Shown piece after piece: positions 56,609 to 64,000 of a DNA stretch of 64,000 bases. Each line of letters starts with the position of its first letter. The first letter of the stretch is position 1. The stretch is from Egibacter rhizosphaerae (GTDB lineage Bacteria; Actinomycetota; Nitriliruptoria; Euzebyales; Egibacteraceae). The DNA is taken from contig NZ_CP036402.1 of NCBI RefSeq assembly GCF_004322855.1, positions 2,852,001-2,916,000 on the forward strand, written 5' to 3'. The notes below the pieces were generated by a model. The model searched no databases, was not told the DNA's origin, and saw only the letters and a list, made by a program, of their open reading frames with translations. The position numbers and the translations under genes were made by a program.

Positions 56609-57646
56609 TCACCGCCCGGCCGCGGCCTCGCGCTGATAGTGCGGGACGAGCGTCTCGCCGATGCGGCGGATGTTGCCCAGGGCCTCCTCCTGGGGCATGC
56701 CCGGCCACTGCGCGCGCACCAGGAACGTCGTCGCGCCGAGCTCCTCGCGGTAGCGGTCGATCTCGGCGATGCACTCCTCCGGACTGCCGAGCACGAACCG
56801 GTCCCGGACGAGCTCCTCGGCCTCGTCGGCCCACTCGTCGTCGGCCGGCAGCGCCTTGTGCTGGCCCCACTGCCGGTAGTAGGTCTGGTATTTCGGGAGC
56901 AGCCACGGCGCGGCCTCGCGCATCGCCGTGGGGCGGTCGTCCGAGACGAAGATCTCCCGGCGGATCGGCATCTCGGAGGGGAAGGGCTTCCCGAGTTCCT
57001 CCAGAGCCGGGCGGTACACCTCGTTGATCTGGCGCGCCAGCGCGTCGAGGCGCCCGTGAGGGTTGATGAGCCAGGCCTCGGCCCGCTCCGCAGCCCGGCG
57101 GAGGGCCTTGTCGCTGTTGGCGCCCATCCAGAGCGGGGGGCGCGGCTGCTGGATCGTGTCGAGCCCCATGCGCACCTCGTCGAGCTTGGTGTGGGGCGCG
57201 TCGAGCGAGACCGTCTCACCCTCTAGCAGGGAGACCGCCGTGTCGACGTTCGACACGAACCGCTTCGTTCGCTCCCCCTTGGGCACGTTGAACGCGTCGA
57301 ACTCGACGTCGCGGTAGCCGAGCGCGACGCTCATGACGAACCGCCCGCGGGTGATCGCGTCCAGGGTGGCGACGTCCTCGGCGAGCTGGACCGGGTTGGT
57401 GAGCCCCGCCAGGAAGACGCAACTCGCGATCCGCATGTCCCCGGCATCCGCCGCGATCCGCGCGAGCAGCGGCACCGGCTGGAACAGCTGCAGCGGCTCG
57501 GAGAGGTAGTGGTGACCGCTGGCGATGAGATCGAAGCCGAGGTCGCGGGCCACCTGCACCTGCTCGGTGAGCTCGGCGAAACGCTCGTCCATGGGGTCGC
57601 CGGCGGGGTGTTGGTTGCACAGCATGAGGCCGAACTTGACCGTCAT
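56609..57646 (-). CDS. LLM class flavin-dependent oxidoreductase
   Basis: The 345-residue protein is a luciferase-like monooxygenase: VQVARDLGFDLIASGHHYLSEPLQLFQPVPLLARIAADAGDMRIASCV, PVQLAEDVATLDAITRGRFVMSVALGYRDVEFDAF and PLWMGANSDKALRRAAERAEAWL. It would use FMNH2 or F420H2 to oxidise an organic substrate. The start at 57646 is ATG with AGAGGAT upstream. Confidence 0.9.
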   Translation of the reverse strand: MTVKFGLMLCNQHPAGDPMDERFAELTEQVQVARDLGFDLIASGHHYLSEPLQLFQPVPLLARIAADAGDMRIASCVFLAGLTNPVQLAEDVATLDAITRGRFVMSVALGYRDVEFDAFNVPKGERTKRFVSNVDTAVSLLEGETVSLDAPHTKLDEVRMGLDTIQQPRPPLWMGANSDKALRRAAERAEAWLINPHGRLDALARQINEVYRPALEELGKPFPSEMPIRREIFVSDDRPTAMREAAPWLLPKYQTYYRQWGQHKALPADDEWADEAEELVRDRFVLGSPEECIAEIDRYREELGATTFLVRAQWPGMPQEEALGNIRRIGETLVPHYQREAAAGR

Positions 57647-57672
57647 CGCGGGATCCTCTCGTCCGTTGGTCG

Positions 57673-57775
57673 GGTCACAGCGGGGTGTCGGGTCGGGTTG
57701 GTCGTCGGTACCAGCGGGGTGTCGGGTCGGATCGGTCGTCGGGTCACAGCGGGGCGTCGGGTGAGGTCGGGGCGT
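57673..57775. repeat. Three degenerate 34-35 bp tandem repeats
   Basis: Units start at about 57673, 57707 and 57742. The first two agree at nearly all positions; the third is more diverged and runs into the last codons of the aminotransferase gene. Each contains CAGCGGGG(T/C)GTCGGGT. The array fills the space between the LLM and aminotransferase genes. Confidence 0.8.
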
Positions 57776-58943
57776 TCGGGTCGCTGAGGTGGGCGAGGTC
57801 GTCGAGGTGGGCGAGCAGCGTGTCGACGTCCTCCTCGGCGTTGAACAGGTGGACGCTGGCCCGCAGGGCGCCCCGGCGCAGAGCGAGCTTGACGCCCCGC
57901 TCCTCGAGGGCCGCGTGCAGCTGCTCGGCGCGGGGGTGGTCGAACACGACGATGCCCGCGTGCGCTGTGGGCCGGGTCGGGGTCACGACCTCGATGCCGC
58001 GATCGGTCAACCCGTCCATGAGCCGCCGCGCGAGCGCGAGGACGTGGTCGGCGATGGCGGGCTGGCCCACCTCCTCGAGCAGGCTCAGCGCGGCGTCGAG
58101 GGTGAAGACCCCGGCGAAGTTCGGGTTGCCGACCTCGAAGCGCGCCGCGCCGTCGGCCAGCCGGTAGTCGAGGCCTAGATCGGCCTCGTGGCCCTCACCC
58201 CAATCCACGCCCATCCGTGTCAGGAACGGCGGGCGGAGTTGCTCGATGCGCTCGGAACGGCACCACATGAGGCCGAGGCCGTAGGCTCCGAGGAGCATCT
58301 TCTGGGTCGCGGCGACGAGGCCGTCGACGCCCGCGGCCCGGGGGTCCATCGGCAGGGCGCCGAGCTCCTGCACGCCGTCGACGAGCAGGAACACGTCCCG
58401 GTCGCGGCACAGCGTGCCGCAGGCATCCAGGTCCGCCCGCGCACCGGTCACGAACGAGACCGACGAGAGTGCGAGCACGCGTGTGCGGGCGTCGACCGCC
58501 GCGGCGACCCGGTCGAGCGAGAGCTCCCCGCCGACCGCTTCGACCATGCGGACCTCGAGGCCCCGGTCGCGCAGGTGCAGCCACGGGTAGAGGTTGTTCG
58601 CGTGCTCGATCTCGGGGCACACGACGACGTTGTCGCCGGGGCCGAGTCCGAGCGCGTGCGCGAGTTGGTTGATCCCGTCGGACGTGCTCTTGGTGAAGGC
58701 GACCTCCTGCGGGTCGGCGTGCAGCAGCCGGGCCGTGCGGGCCCGGACCCGCTCGACCCGGTCGAGCCACTCGCCCTTGGGGACCCCCTCGGCCTGGTAG
58801 GTCGCGATGTAGTCGCCGAGCTCGGCCGCGACGCGGTCGGGCATCGGTGCGCGCGAGGCGACGTCGAGGTAGGTCCATTGCCGCGTGGCGGGGAACTCGG
58901 CGCGGGCTGTGGCCGGCGACCCGCGCGCGGCCCCGCGACTCAC
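57744..58943 (-). CDS. Class V aminotransferase (cysteine desulfurase-like)
   Basis: The 399-residue PLP enzyme has YLDVASRAPMPDRVAAELGDYI, FTKSTSDGINQLAHAL, VVCPEIEHANNLYPWLHL (PLP-stacking His), LSSVSFVTGARADLDACG and VAATQKMLLGAYGLGLMW, where Lys binds PLP. There is no catalytic Cys loop of IscS, so a catabolic aminotransferase or epimerase role is more likely. GTG 58943 is chosen because AGGAGG lies seven bases upstream; a GTG at 58970 overlapping the racemase stop would give 408 residues. Confidence 0.88.
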   Translation of the reverse strand: MSRGAARGSPATARAEFPATRQWTYLDVASRAPMPDRVAAELGDYIATYQAEGVPKGEWLDRVERVRARTARLLHADPQEVAFTKSTSDGINQLAHALGLGPGDNVVVCPEIEHANNLYPWLHLRDRGLEVRMVEAVGGELSLDRVAAAVDARTRVLALSSVSFVTGARADLDACGTLCRDRDVFLLVDGVQELGALPMDPRAAGVDGLVAATQKMLLGAYGLGLMWCRSERIEQLRPPFLTRMGVDWGEGHEADLGLDYRLADGAARFEVGNPNFAGVFTLDAALSLLEEVGQPAIADHVLALARRLMDGLTDRGIEVVTPTRPTAHAGIVVFDHPRAEQLHAALEERGVKLALRRGALRASVHLFNAEEDVDTLLAHLDDLAHLSDPNAPTSPDAPL

Positions 58944-58966
58944 GGCTGGCCCTCCTTGCCCGCGGC

Positions 58967-59761
58967 TCACGGTCGTCCCTTGCCCGCGGCGGGCGGACGC
59001 GCCGGATCGCGCGCCGGTGGGGCGCGGTCCGGCGAGGCTCGGTGCACCACGCCGGCGCGGTCGAGGGCGGCGACCGCGAGCGCGTCGAGCGGGTCGATCG
59101 TCGGCACCCCCAGGTCGTGCGTGTCGTCCGTGTCGGAGCCGGCCAGCAGGACCGAAAACTCCGTACAGCCGAGCACGAGGCTCGCCGCGCCACGCGCGAC
59201 GAGGTGTTCGGCGGCCTCCCGCGCGGGCGGCAGGGCCGAGGCGAGGTCGCCGGCCTTGACCCGCTCGATGGCGGTCATCGCGAGCTCCTGCGCGTGCGGT
59301 TCAGGGGTCAGGGCGCCGAGACCGTGGCGCGCGAACGCCTGCTGGTACAACCCCAGCGCCGTGGTCGCCGACGTGGCCAGCACGCCGACCGGAGCGTGCT
59401 CGGCCGGCACGATCGCTGCGGTCTCCTGCAACATGTGCACCAGCGGTAACCCCGCCGCGGACGCGATCTCCTCGGCATAGACGTGCGCTGTGTTGCAGGG
59501 CATGATCAGCAGATCGGCCCCGGCCCGCTCCAGGGTCCGAGCGCTGTCGAGCAGGAACGGCAGCGGGTCCGCGCCGTCGTGGAGCAGCGCCTCGGTGCGG
59601 TCGGGGACCTTCGCGTTCGAGTCGATGATCACGCGCGGGTGGCCCTGGTCGCGGGCCGCGGGCACCGCGTCGATGAGCCGCCGGTAGAGCTCCAGGGTCG
59701 CCATCGGCCCCATCCCGCCGAGCACCCCGATGACGCGCTCGTCGTGCGCCGCTGTCATCAT
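58967..59761 (-). CDS. Aspartate/glutamate racemase family protein
   Basis: The 264-residue protein has both catalytic Cys motifs of the family: IMPCNTAHVYAEEI and LVLGCTEFSVLL, and the N-terminal GVLGGMGPMATLELYRRLID. It would interconvert L and D amino acids such as aspartate, or a related acid. The start at 59761 is an ATG (ATG-ATG). It is divergent from the dehydratase gene, with a probable shared operator between them, and the aminotransferase follows with overlapping GTGA, suggesting one amino acid pathway. Confidence 0.9.
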   Translation of the reverse strand: MMTAAHDERVIGVLGGMGPMATLELYRRLIDAVPAARDQGHPRVIIDSNAKVPDRTEALLHDGADPLPFLLDSARTLERAGADLLIMPCNTAHVYAEEIASAAGLPLVHMLQETAAIVPAEHAPVGVLATSATTALGLYQQAFARHGLGALTPEPHAQELAMTAIERVKAGDLASALPPAREAAEHLVARGAASLVLGCTEFSVLLAGSDTDDTHDLGVPTIDPLDALAVAALDRAGVVHRASPDRAPPARDPARPPAAGKGRP

Positions 59762-59815
59762 CGCATCCCCGATGTCGCCGCCACGCTGGCCCGTGGCTCG
59801 TAGACTCGTTCCAGA

Positions 59816-59840
59816 ATACTAAGGGGACCAAATAGAATCC
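59816..59840. promoter_or_regulatory. Shared operator-like motif, site 5, overlapping a -10 box
   Basis: ATACTAAGGGGACC then AAATAGAATCC. TAGAAT (59833-59838) is a good -10 for the dehydratase at 59859; on the other strand TAGTAT (59821-59816) could be a -10 for the racemase. Twenty of 25 bases match site 3. Confidence 0.6.
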
Positions 59841-59858
59841 CGCGACGCAAGGAGTGCC

Positions 59859-60860
59859 ATGACCGCCCCCGCTGCCGACCGGATCATCGAGCTCGCCGAC
59901 GTGCGCGGCGCCGCCGCGCGGCTGGAGGGGATCGCCCACCGCACGCGTGTGGTCACGTCCCGCACCCTCGACGAGCTCACCGGCGCCTCGCTGTTCCTGA
60001 AGGCCGAGTGCGACCAGCGGGGCGGTGCCTTCAAGTTCCGCGGCGCCTACAACAAGGTCGCGAGCCTCGACGAAGCCGCGCGTGCCCGGGGGGTCGCCGC
60101 GTTCTCGTCCGGCAACCACGCCCAGGCGGTGGCGCTGGCCGCCGCGCTGCACGACACGCGGGCGACGATCGTGATGCCCGAGGACACCCCCCAGGCCAAG
60201 CTCGACGCGACCCGCGGGTACGGCGCGGAGGTGGTCTTCTACGACCGCTACACCGAGGACCGCGAGGAGGTGGGCCGCCGACTCGCCGCCGACCACGGCC
60301 TCACCTTGGTCCCGCCCTACGAGGATCACGAGATCATGGCCGGGCAGGGCACCGTCGCGCTGGAGCTCATCGAGGAGGTGGGCGACCTCGACGTGCTGCT
60401 CGTCTGCGTCGGCGGGGGAGGCCTCATCGCGGGGTGCTCCACCGCGGCGAAGGGGCTGTTGCCCGAGGTGGCTGTCCACGGCGTCGAACCGTCGGTGCGC
60501 GACATCACCAAGCGGTCGCTCGCGGCCGGGGAGCGGATCCGTGTACCGGTGCCCCGCACGATCGCGGACGGGCAGCAGGGCGACATCCCGGGCGCGATGA
60601 CGTTCGAGGTCAACCGCCGGCGCGTCGACGACGTCCTGCTCGTCACCGACGAGGAGATCATCGACACGATGGCGCTCTTGTTCGAACGGCTGAAGGTCGT
60701 GACCGAGCCGAGCGGCGCGTCCGCGCTCGCCGCCGCGCTCGCCGGCAGGCTCGACCTGCGCGGCCTGCGGGTGGGGGTGACGCTGTCGGGGGGCAACGTC
60801 GGCATCGATCGGTTCGGCGAACTGATGGCGCGCCGCGGCGACGGCCTCCCGCGGATCTGA
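59859..60860 (+). CDS. Threonine/serine dehydratase family PLP enzyme
   Basis: The 333-residue enzyme has the PLP Lys in GGAFKFRGAYNKV, SSGNHAQAVALAA, the glycine-rich phosphate loop VCVGGGGLIAGC and the end LSGGNVGID. It lacks the regulatory domain of IlvA and fits catabolic threonine/serine dehydratase, serine racemase or hydroxyaspartate ammonia-lyase. The divergent aspartate/glutamate racemase supports an aspartate-type substrate such as 3-hydroxyaspartate, but this is inference. AAGGAG precedes the ATG. Confidence 0.88.
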   Translation: MTAPAADRIIELADVRGAAARLEGIAHRTRVVTSRTLDELTGASLFLKAECDQRGGAFKFRGAYNKVASLDEAARARGVAAFSSGNHAQAVALAAALHDTRATIVMPEDTPQAKLDATRGYGAEVVFYDRYTEDREEVGRRLAADHGLTLVPPYEDHEIMAGQGTVALELIEEVGDLDVLLVCVGGGGLIAGCSTAAKGLLPEVAVHGVEPSVRDITKRSLAAGERIRVPVPRTIADGQQGDIPGAMTFEVNRRRVDDVLLVTDEEIIDTMALLFERLKVVTEPSGASALAAALAGRLDLRGLRVGVTLSGGNVGIDRFGELMARRGDGLPRI

Positions 60861-60939
60861 GGCCATCGCGGCTACGCGCCGCGCACCAGCGACGGCCTCC
60901 CCCGGATCTGAGGCCATCGCGGCTACGCGCCGCGCACCA
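60838..60939. repeat. 51-bp tandem duplication over two converging gene ends
   Basis: Bases 60838-60888 and 60889-60939 are identical except for one base. Each copy contains the dehydratase 3' end (with TGA) and the antisense of the SDR 3' end (with TAG). The converging genes stop inside copy one and copy two respectively. Confidence 0.95.
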
Positions 60940-61741
60940 TCGGATAGCTGCCGCCGGCCACGTAGAGCGTCTGGCCCGTCATGTAGCTCGACATCTCCGA
61001 CACCAGGAACAACGCGACCGAGGCGACCTCGTCGGGTCCCCCGAGGCGCGCCATCGGGATCCGCGAGATCCGGCGCTGGTAGAAGTCGTCGAGGTCGGGA
61101 TACCACTCCGGCGTGTGCCGTTCGGTGTCGATGACCCCGGGCACGATGCAGTTCACGGTCACGCCCTGCTCGGCGGACTCGGCCGCGAGGGCGATCGTGA
61201 GCCCCATCACGCCCCCCTTCGAGGCGGCGACGTGCGCCCGGTGCGGCTTCCCCCAGATAGCGGTGAGGCCCCCCACGTTGATGATCCGGCCCCACCCGCG
61301 CTCCTTCATGCCCGGGAGCAGTAGCTGACCGAACAGGAACGGCGCCCGCAGGTTGAGGGCCATGACGTGGTCCCACTCGTCGACGGTGAGCTCCTCGATG
61401 GCGCCGTGGGGCCGGATCGCCGCGCTGTTGACGAGGATGTCGACCGGTCCGAGGGCTGTCTCGACCTCGTCGCAGGCGCGCGTGACCTCCTGCGGGTCCG
61501 CGATGTCGGCCAGGACCCCGGCCGCGCGGCCGCCGCGCGTCTCGATGCCCGCCACGGTCGCGTCACGGGCCTCGGCGTCGGACTGCCCGACCACGCCGAC
61601 CGCCGCGCCGCAACTCGCGAACAGCTCGGCCATCTGTCGTCCGATGTTGCGGGTACCCCCGGTGACGAGCGCGACCCGGCCGGACAGGTCGAGCAGGTCG
61701 CTGGGGTTCGGGGGCGGGGTGTGCGGGGCCGGCTCGCTCAT
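60923..61741 (-). CDS. SDR family oxidoreductase without the usual catalytic Tyr
   Basis: The 272-residue protein has VALVTGGTRNIGRQMAELF, the NAG-equivalent LVNSAAIRP, MALNLRAPFLFGQLLLPGM and the end SYMTGQTLYVAGGSYPM. The catalytic region reads IINVGGLTAIWGKPHRAHVAASKGGV: the Ser is Gly, and Tyr of YxxxK is Val, while the Lys is kept. Either a shifted residue (His) substitutes or the reaction differs. The ATG at 61741 is used; the upstream frame is open but unrelated. Confidence 0.85.
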   Translation of the reverse strand: MSEPAPHTPPPNPSDLLDLSGRVALVTGGTRNIGRQMAELFASCGAAVGVVGQSDAEARDATVAGIETRGGRAAGVLADIADPQEVTRACDEVETALGPVDILVNSAAIRPHGAIEELTVDEWDHVMALNLRAPFLFGQLLLPGMKERGWGRIINVGGLTAIWGKPHRAHVAASKGGVMGLTIALAAESAEQGVTVNCIVPGVIDTERHTPEWYPDLDDFYQRRISRIPMARLGGPDEVASVALFLVSEMSSYMTGQTLYVAGGSYPMVRGA

Positions 61742-61821
61742 GGTCTGGCTCCTTGCGGTTCGCTCGCGCGGTGGGCGCCGGACGGCGATCGGGTCCGCGA
61801 GCCCGCCTCGTCGACGGCGGG

Positions 61822-62880
61822 CTACGTTGCTACGGTCAGCCCTCGGGTTTCCACCCCGAGGCGCTCGGCCACACGCGTGAGGTGCGCCAGCGTGTGGCTT
61901 CCCACCGGGATGCCGTCCCGGTGGTAGTGCTCGGCCCGCCGGTGTTCCAACTCGCCGGGGTAGAGGATCTCGTCGTGGCCCTGTGCCAGCGGGGTCTGCT
62001 TGAGGTACGCGACGAAGTCGTCGACGTCGCGTTCGAAGGCTCCCTGATCGCGGAAGGCGTCGACCGCGAAGGCGGCGATGAACACGCCGTCGTTGTGGAT
62101 GCCGTCGGGATCGGTCCCGAACCCGATGCCGGTGAGCAGCCCCGACAGCACCTCGATCATGAAGGAGAGCCCGAAGCCCTTGTACGCCTGGTCGGCGCCG
62201 AGCGGCAGGAGCGCCCCGCCCTCGTCGTAGGCGCCGGGATCGGTGGTGGGTCGCCCGTCGGCGTCGACGAGCCACCCCTCGGGCACGGTGTCCCCCCGGT
62301 CGCGGGCCACCGTGAGTTTCCCCTTGGCCGCGGTGGCGGTCGCCATGTCCAGCACGATGGGGCCGTGGCTGCCCGACGGCACGGCGATCGACAGCGGGTT
62401 GGTGCCCAGCCGTCGGCCGCGACCGCCGTACGGCGCGACCGACTTCGGCGCCCGGCCCGAGTCGGCCGTCACCAGCCCGATAAGTCCTCGCTGGGCGGCG
62501 CGCGAGCTGTAGGCACCGAGGCGCCCGATGTGGCCCTGCTGGCGCACCGTCACCGCCGCGACGCCGTGGCGCTCGGCCTTGTCGCCCGCCAGGTCGACGG
62601 CCTGCTGAGTGGCGACGAAGCCGAGGGCCCAGTGCGCGTCGATCACCGCGCTGTTCGGCCGGTCGTCGACGAGCTCGATCTCCGCGTCGGGGACGAGGTG
62701 GCCGCGCTCGATGAGCGCGACGTAGTCGGCGGTCTTCATCACCCCGTGCGACGCGTGGCCGGCAAGGTCGGCCTCGACCTGGGCGTTCGCGACGACCTCG
62801 GCGGCATCGGGCGGCACGCCGACCGCCACGTACACCTCGCGCAGCACGCCGGCGAGCGCGTCGGCGGACAGGTAGGGCAT
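61822..62880 (-). CDS. Ldh_2 family dehydrogenase (second copy)
   Basis: The 352-residue protein is homologous to the one at 44513: AGHASHGVMKTADYVALIERG, VRQQGHIGRLGAYSSRAAQ, GTNPLSIAVPSGSHGPIVLDMATATAAKGK, and AYKGFGLSFMIEVLSGLLTGIGFG. It should oxidise a 2-hydroxy acid with NAD(P). The Asn-His of GVRNSNHFG in the other copy is QQGHIG here. The ATG at 62880 follows a GAGAGGA stretch. Confidence 0.9.
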   Translation of the reverse strand: MPYLSADALAGVLREVYVAVGVPPDAAEVVANAQVEADLAGHASHGVMKTADYVALIERGHLVPDAEIELVDDRPNSAVIDAHWALGFVATQQAVDLAGDKAERHGVAAVTVRQQGHIGRLGAYSSRAAQRGLIGLVTADSGRAPKSVAPYGGRGRRLGTNPLSIAVPSGSHGPIVLDMATATAAKGKLTVARDRGDTVPEGWLVDADGRPTTDPGAYDEGGALLPLGADQAYKGFGLSFMIEVLSGLLTGIGFGTDPDGIHNDGVFIAAFAVDAFRDQGAFERDVDDFVAYLKQTPLAQGHDEILYPGELEHRRAEHYHRDGIPVGSHTLAHLTRVAERLGVETRGLTVAT

Positions 62881-62929
62881 GCGGTCCTCTCGTGGCTCGG
62901 GTAGGGCGAGAGCAGGCGGCCGGTCGCGC

Positions 62930-63826
62930 CTAGCCGCCGAGGTCCACCTCTCGCACGAAGCGGCGCTCGTGCTCGTCGTAGGAGGGGTAGTCGACGAGCT
63001 CGTACAGCTCCTCGCGGGTCTTCATGCGGTCGAGGATGTCCGCTTGCGTGCCGTGCGCGCGCAGGTGACTGAGCGCGTCGTCGACGGCCTTCAGCATCGA
63101 GCGGAACGCCAGCATCGGGAAGATCACGACGTCGTAGCCGATGGCCTCGAACTCGCTGGCCGAGAGGTAGGGGGTCCTACCGAACTCGGTCATGTTGGCG
63201 AGCAACGGGGCCCCGATCCCGGCCTCCGCGAACGTGCGGAAGTCGGCCTCGGTCGTGAGGGCCTCCGAGAAGATCACGTCCGCACCCGCGGCCGCGTATG
63301 CACGGCAGCGCTCGACCGAGGCCTCGACACCCTCGACCGCGGCGGCGTCGCTGCGGGCGATCACGACGAAGTCGTCGTCCCGGCGGGCCTCGCAGGCCGC
63401 GCGAATCTTGCCGACCATCTCGCCGGTGTCGACGATCTCCTTGCCCTCGAGGTGCCCGCAACGCTTGGGGGTCACCTGGTCCTCGAGGTGGATCCCGGCG
63501 ACGCCGGCCTGCTCGAACTCGCGGACGGTGCGCATCACATTGACGGCGTTGCCGTAGCCGGTGTCGGCATCGCAGAAGACCGGCACCGAGACCCCCTGCG
63601 CGATCCGCCGCGCGTTGTCGACGATCTCCGTCATGGTCCCGAGGCTGATGTCGGGCAGGCCGAGCTGCGCGTTCACCGTGCCGGCTCCCGTCACGTAGAC
63701 CGCGTCGAAGCCGTGCGCCTCGATCGCTCGTGCGGTGATCGCGTCGTAGGCGCCGGGCGCGACGAGGATGCCGTCGGAGGCGATGCGTTCGCGCAGCACG
63801 CGGCCGGGGCTCGGCGGGGGGCTCAT
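62930..63826 (-). CDS. PEP mutase / isocitrate lyase family protein
   Basis: The 298-residue protein has VAPGAYDAITARAIEAHGFDAVYVTGAGT, FCDADTGYGNAVNVMRTVREFEQAGVAGIHLEDQVTPKRCGHLEGKEI (metal Asp, catalytic Cys in KRCGH) and ARSDAAAVEGVEASVERCRAYAAAGADVIFSEA. The KRCGH Cys marks the lyase branch: methylisocitrate lyase, 2,3-dimethylmalate lyase or oxaloacetate decarboxylase. The ATG start overlaps the stop of the PrpF-like gene (ATGA). It fits with the MmgE/PrpD and TcuA-like genes in a tricarboxylate or methylcitrate-type route. Confidence 0.9.
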   Translation of the reverse strand: MSPPPSPGRVLRERIASDGILVAPGAYDAITARAIEAHGFDAVYVTGAGTVNAQLGLPDISLGTMTEIVDNARRIAQGVSVPVFCDADTGYGNAVNVMRTVREFEQAGVAGIHLEDQVTPKRCGHLEGKEIVDTGEMVGKIRAACEARRDDDFVVIARSDAAAVEGVEASVERCRAYAAAGADVIFSEALTTEADFRTFAEAGIGAPLLANMTEFGRTPYLSASEFEAIGYDVVIFPMLAFRSMLKAVDDALSHLRAHGTQADILDRMKTREELYELVDYPSYDEHERRFVREVDLGG

Positions 63827-64000
63827 TCGCGGACCTCCTGCGCTGCGGGGGTGGCGTTCGTGGCGTCGGGGACGGGCAGGCGGTAGTAGACCTCGCCGGC
63901 CATCAGCCGCCGGGCGGTGCGGGTCACGGCGACGGAGGTCACGTGCGGGCCGGCGGGATCCACGTCGGGGTGGGCGTCGGCGACGCCCTTGGGGTGGCCG
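63823..64000 (-). CDS. PrpF-type isomerase/tautomerase, C-terminal end (partial)
   Basis: The frame enters from the right edge and ends with TGA at 63825-63823. The last 58 residues begin GHPKGVADAHPDV and contain VAVTRTARRLMAGEVYYRLP. The GHPxG and RTARRLMxGxV segments are typical of the PrpF C-terminus (methylaconitate isomerase, or 4-oxalomesaconate tautomerase). It is coupled to the lyase gene downstream. The family call rests on a short segment. Confidence 0.65.
   Translation of the reverse strand, partial: GHPKGVADAHPDVDPAGPHVTSVAVTRTARRLMAGEVYYRLPVPDATNATPAAQEVRE

Overview
The window is about 64 kb of very GC-rich DNA (third positions almost always G or C, frequent GTG starts, tightly overlapping genes). 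It suggests a high-GC Actinomycetota chromosome: the order rpoC / rpsL-rpsG-fusA-tuf / S10-spc-alpha / rplQ-truA-rplM-rpsI-glmM, a zinc-type S14 and FCD-type GntR regulation all fit. I cannot name the species; a deep-branching halotolerant lineage is only a guess, based on the acidic tails of several ribosomal proteins.

Region 1 (1-26,900) is core information processing. It opens with the 3' end of rpoC, closed by a perfect hairpin shared with a convergent lipoprotein gene. A textbook promoter (TTGACA-17-TAGGCT) at 1258 drives the str operon through a long leader. All the usual ribosomal protein genes follow to secY, adk and map, but infA is absent from its normal place before rpmJ. The alpha operon (rpmJ-rpsM-rpsK-rpsD-rpoA-rplQ), truA, a second strong promoter, rplM-rpsI and glmM complete the block. 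Two genes, rplD and rplQ, appear frameshifted at G5 runs in their last, non-conserved part. L22, S3, L30 and (after correction) L17 carry long acidic or low-complexity C-terminal tails. tuf has a codon usage unlike its neighbours.

Region 2 (26,901-38,400) begins with a 38-bp tandem repeat and a universal stress protein. The accessory metabolic block then starts: an SDR-MFS operon, a carboxymuconolactone-decarboxylase-like protein, a hydroxypyruvate isomerase / tartronate semialdehyde reductase pair, an FCD GntR regulator, a lyase-cyclase-aldehyde dehydrogenase run and a long acyl-CoA dehydrogenase.

Region 3 (38,400-40,110) is an IS110-family transposase followed by about 350 bp of non-coding DNA that folds into strong stems, a candidate bridge RNA locus.

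Region 4 (40,110-64,000) is a dense array of small-molecule catabolic genes: gamma-glutamyltransferase, an isopropylmalate/tartrate-type dehydrogenase, a free-standing PTS enzyme I-like half protein, GNAT, two Ldh_2-family dehydrogenases, MarR, a D-2-hydroxyacid dehydrogenase, a beta-hydroxyacid dehydrogenase-like protein, MmgE/PrpD, a TcuA-like flavoprotein, a PcaB-like lyase, an FAH-family protein, an AbrB-type membrane protein, an RraA-like aldolase, a sugar-isomerase-like protein, an LLM flavin enzyme, a class V aminotransferase, an Asp/Glu racemase, a threonine/serine dehydratase, an SDR, a PEP mutase/isocitrate lyase family enzyme and the end of a PrpF-type isomerase. The mix points to breakdown of polycarboxylic, 2-oxo and hydroxy acids, perhaps from aromatic ring cleavage, although no ring-cleaving dioxygenase lies in the window. 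Five control regions in regions 2 and 4 share a motif, ATA(G/C)T followed by GGG and CC, suggesting one regulon. Several gene ends carry perfect short tandem duplications.
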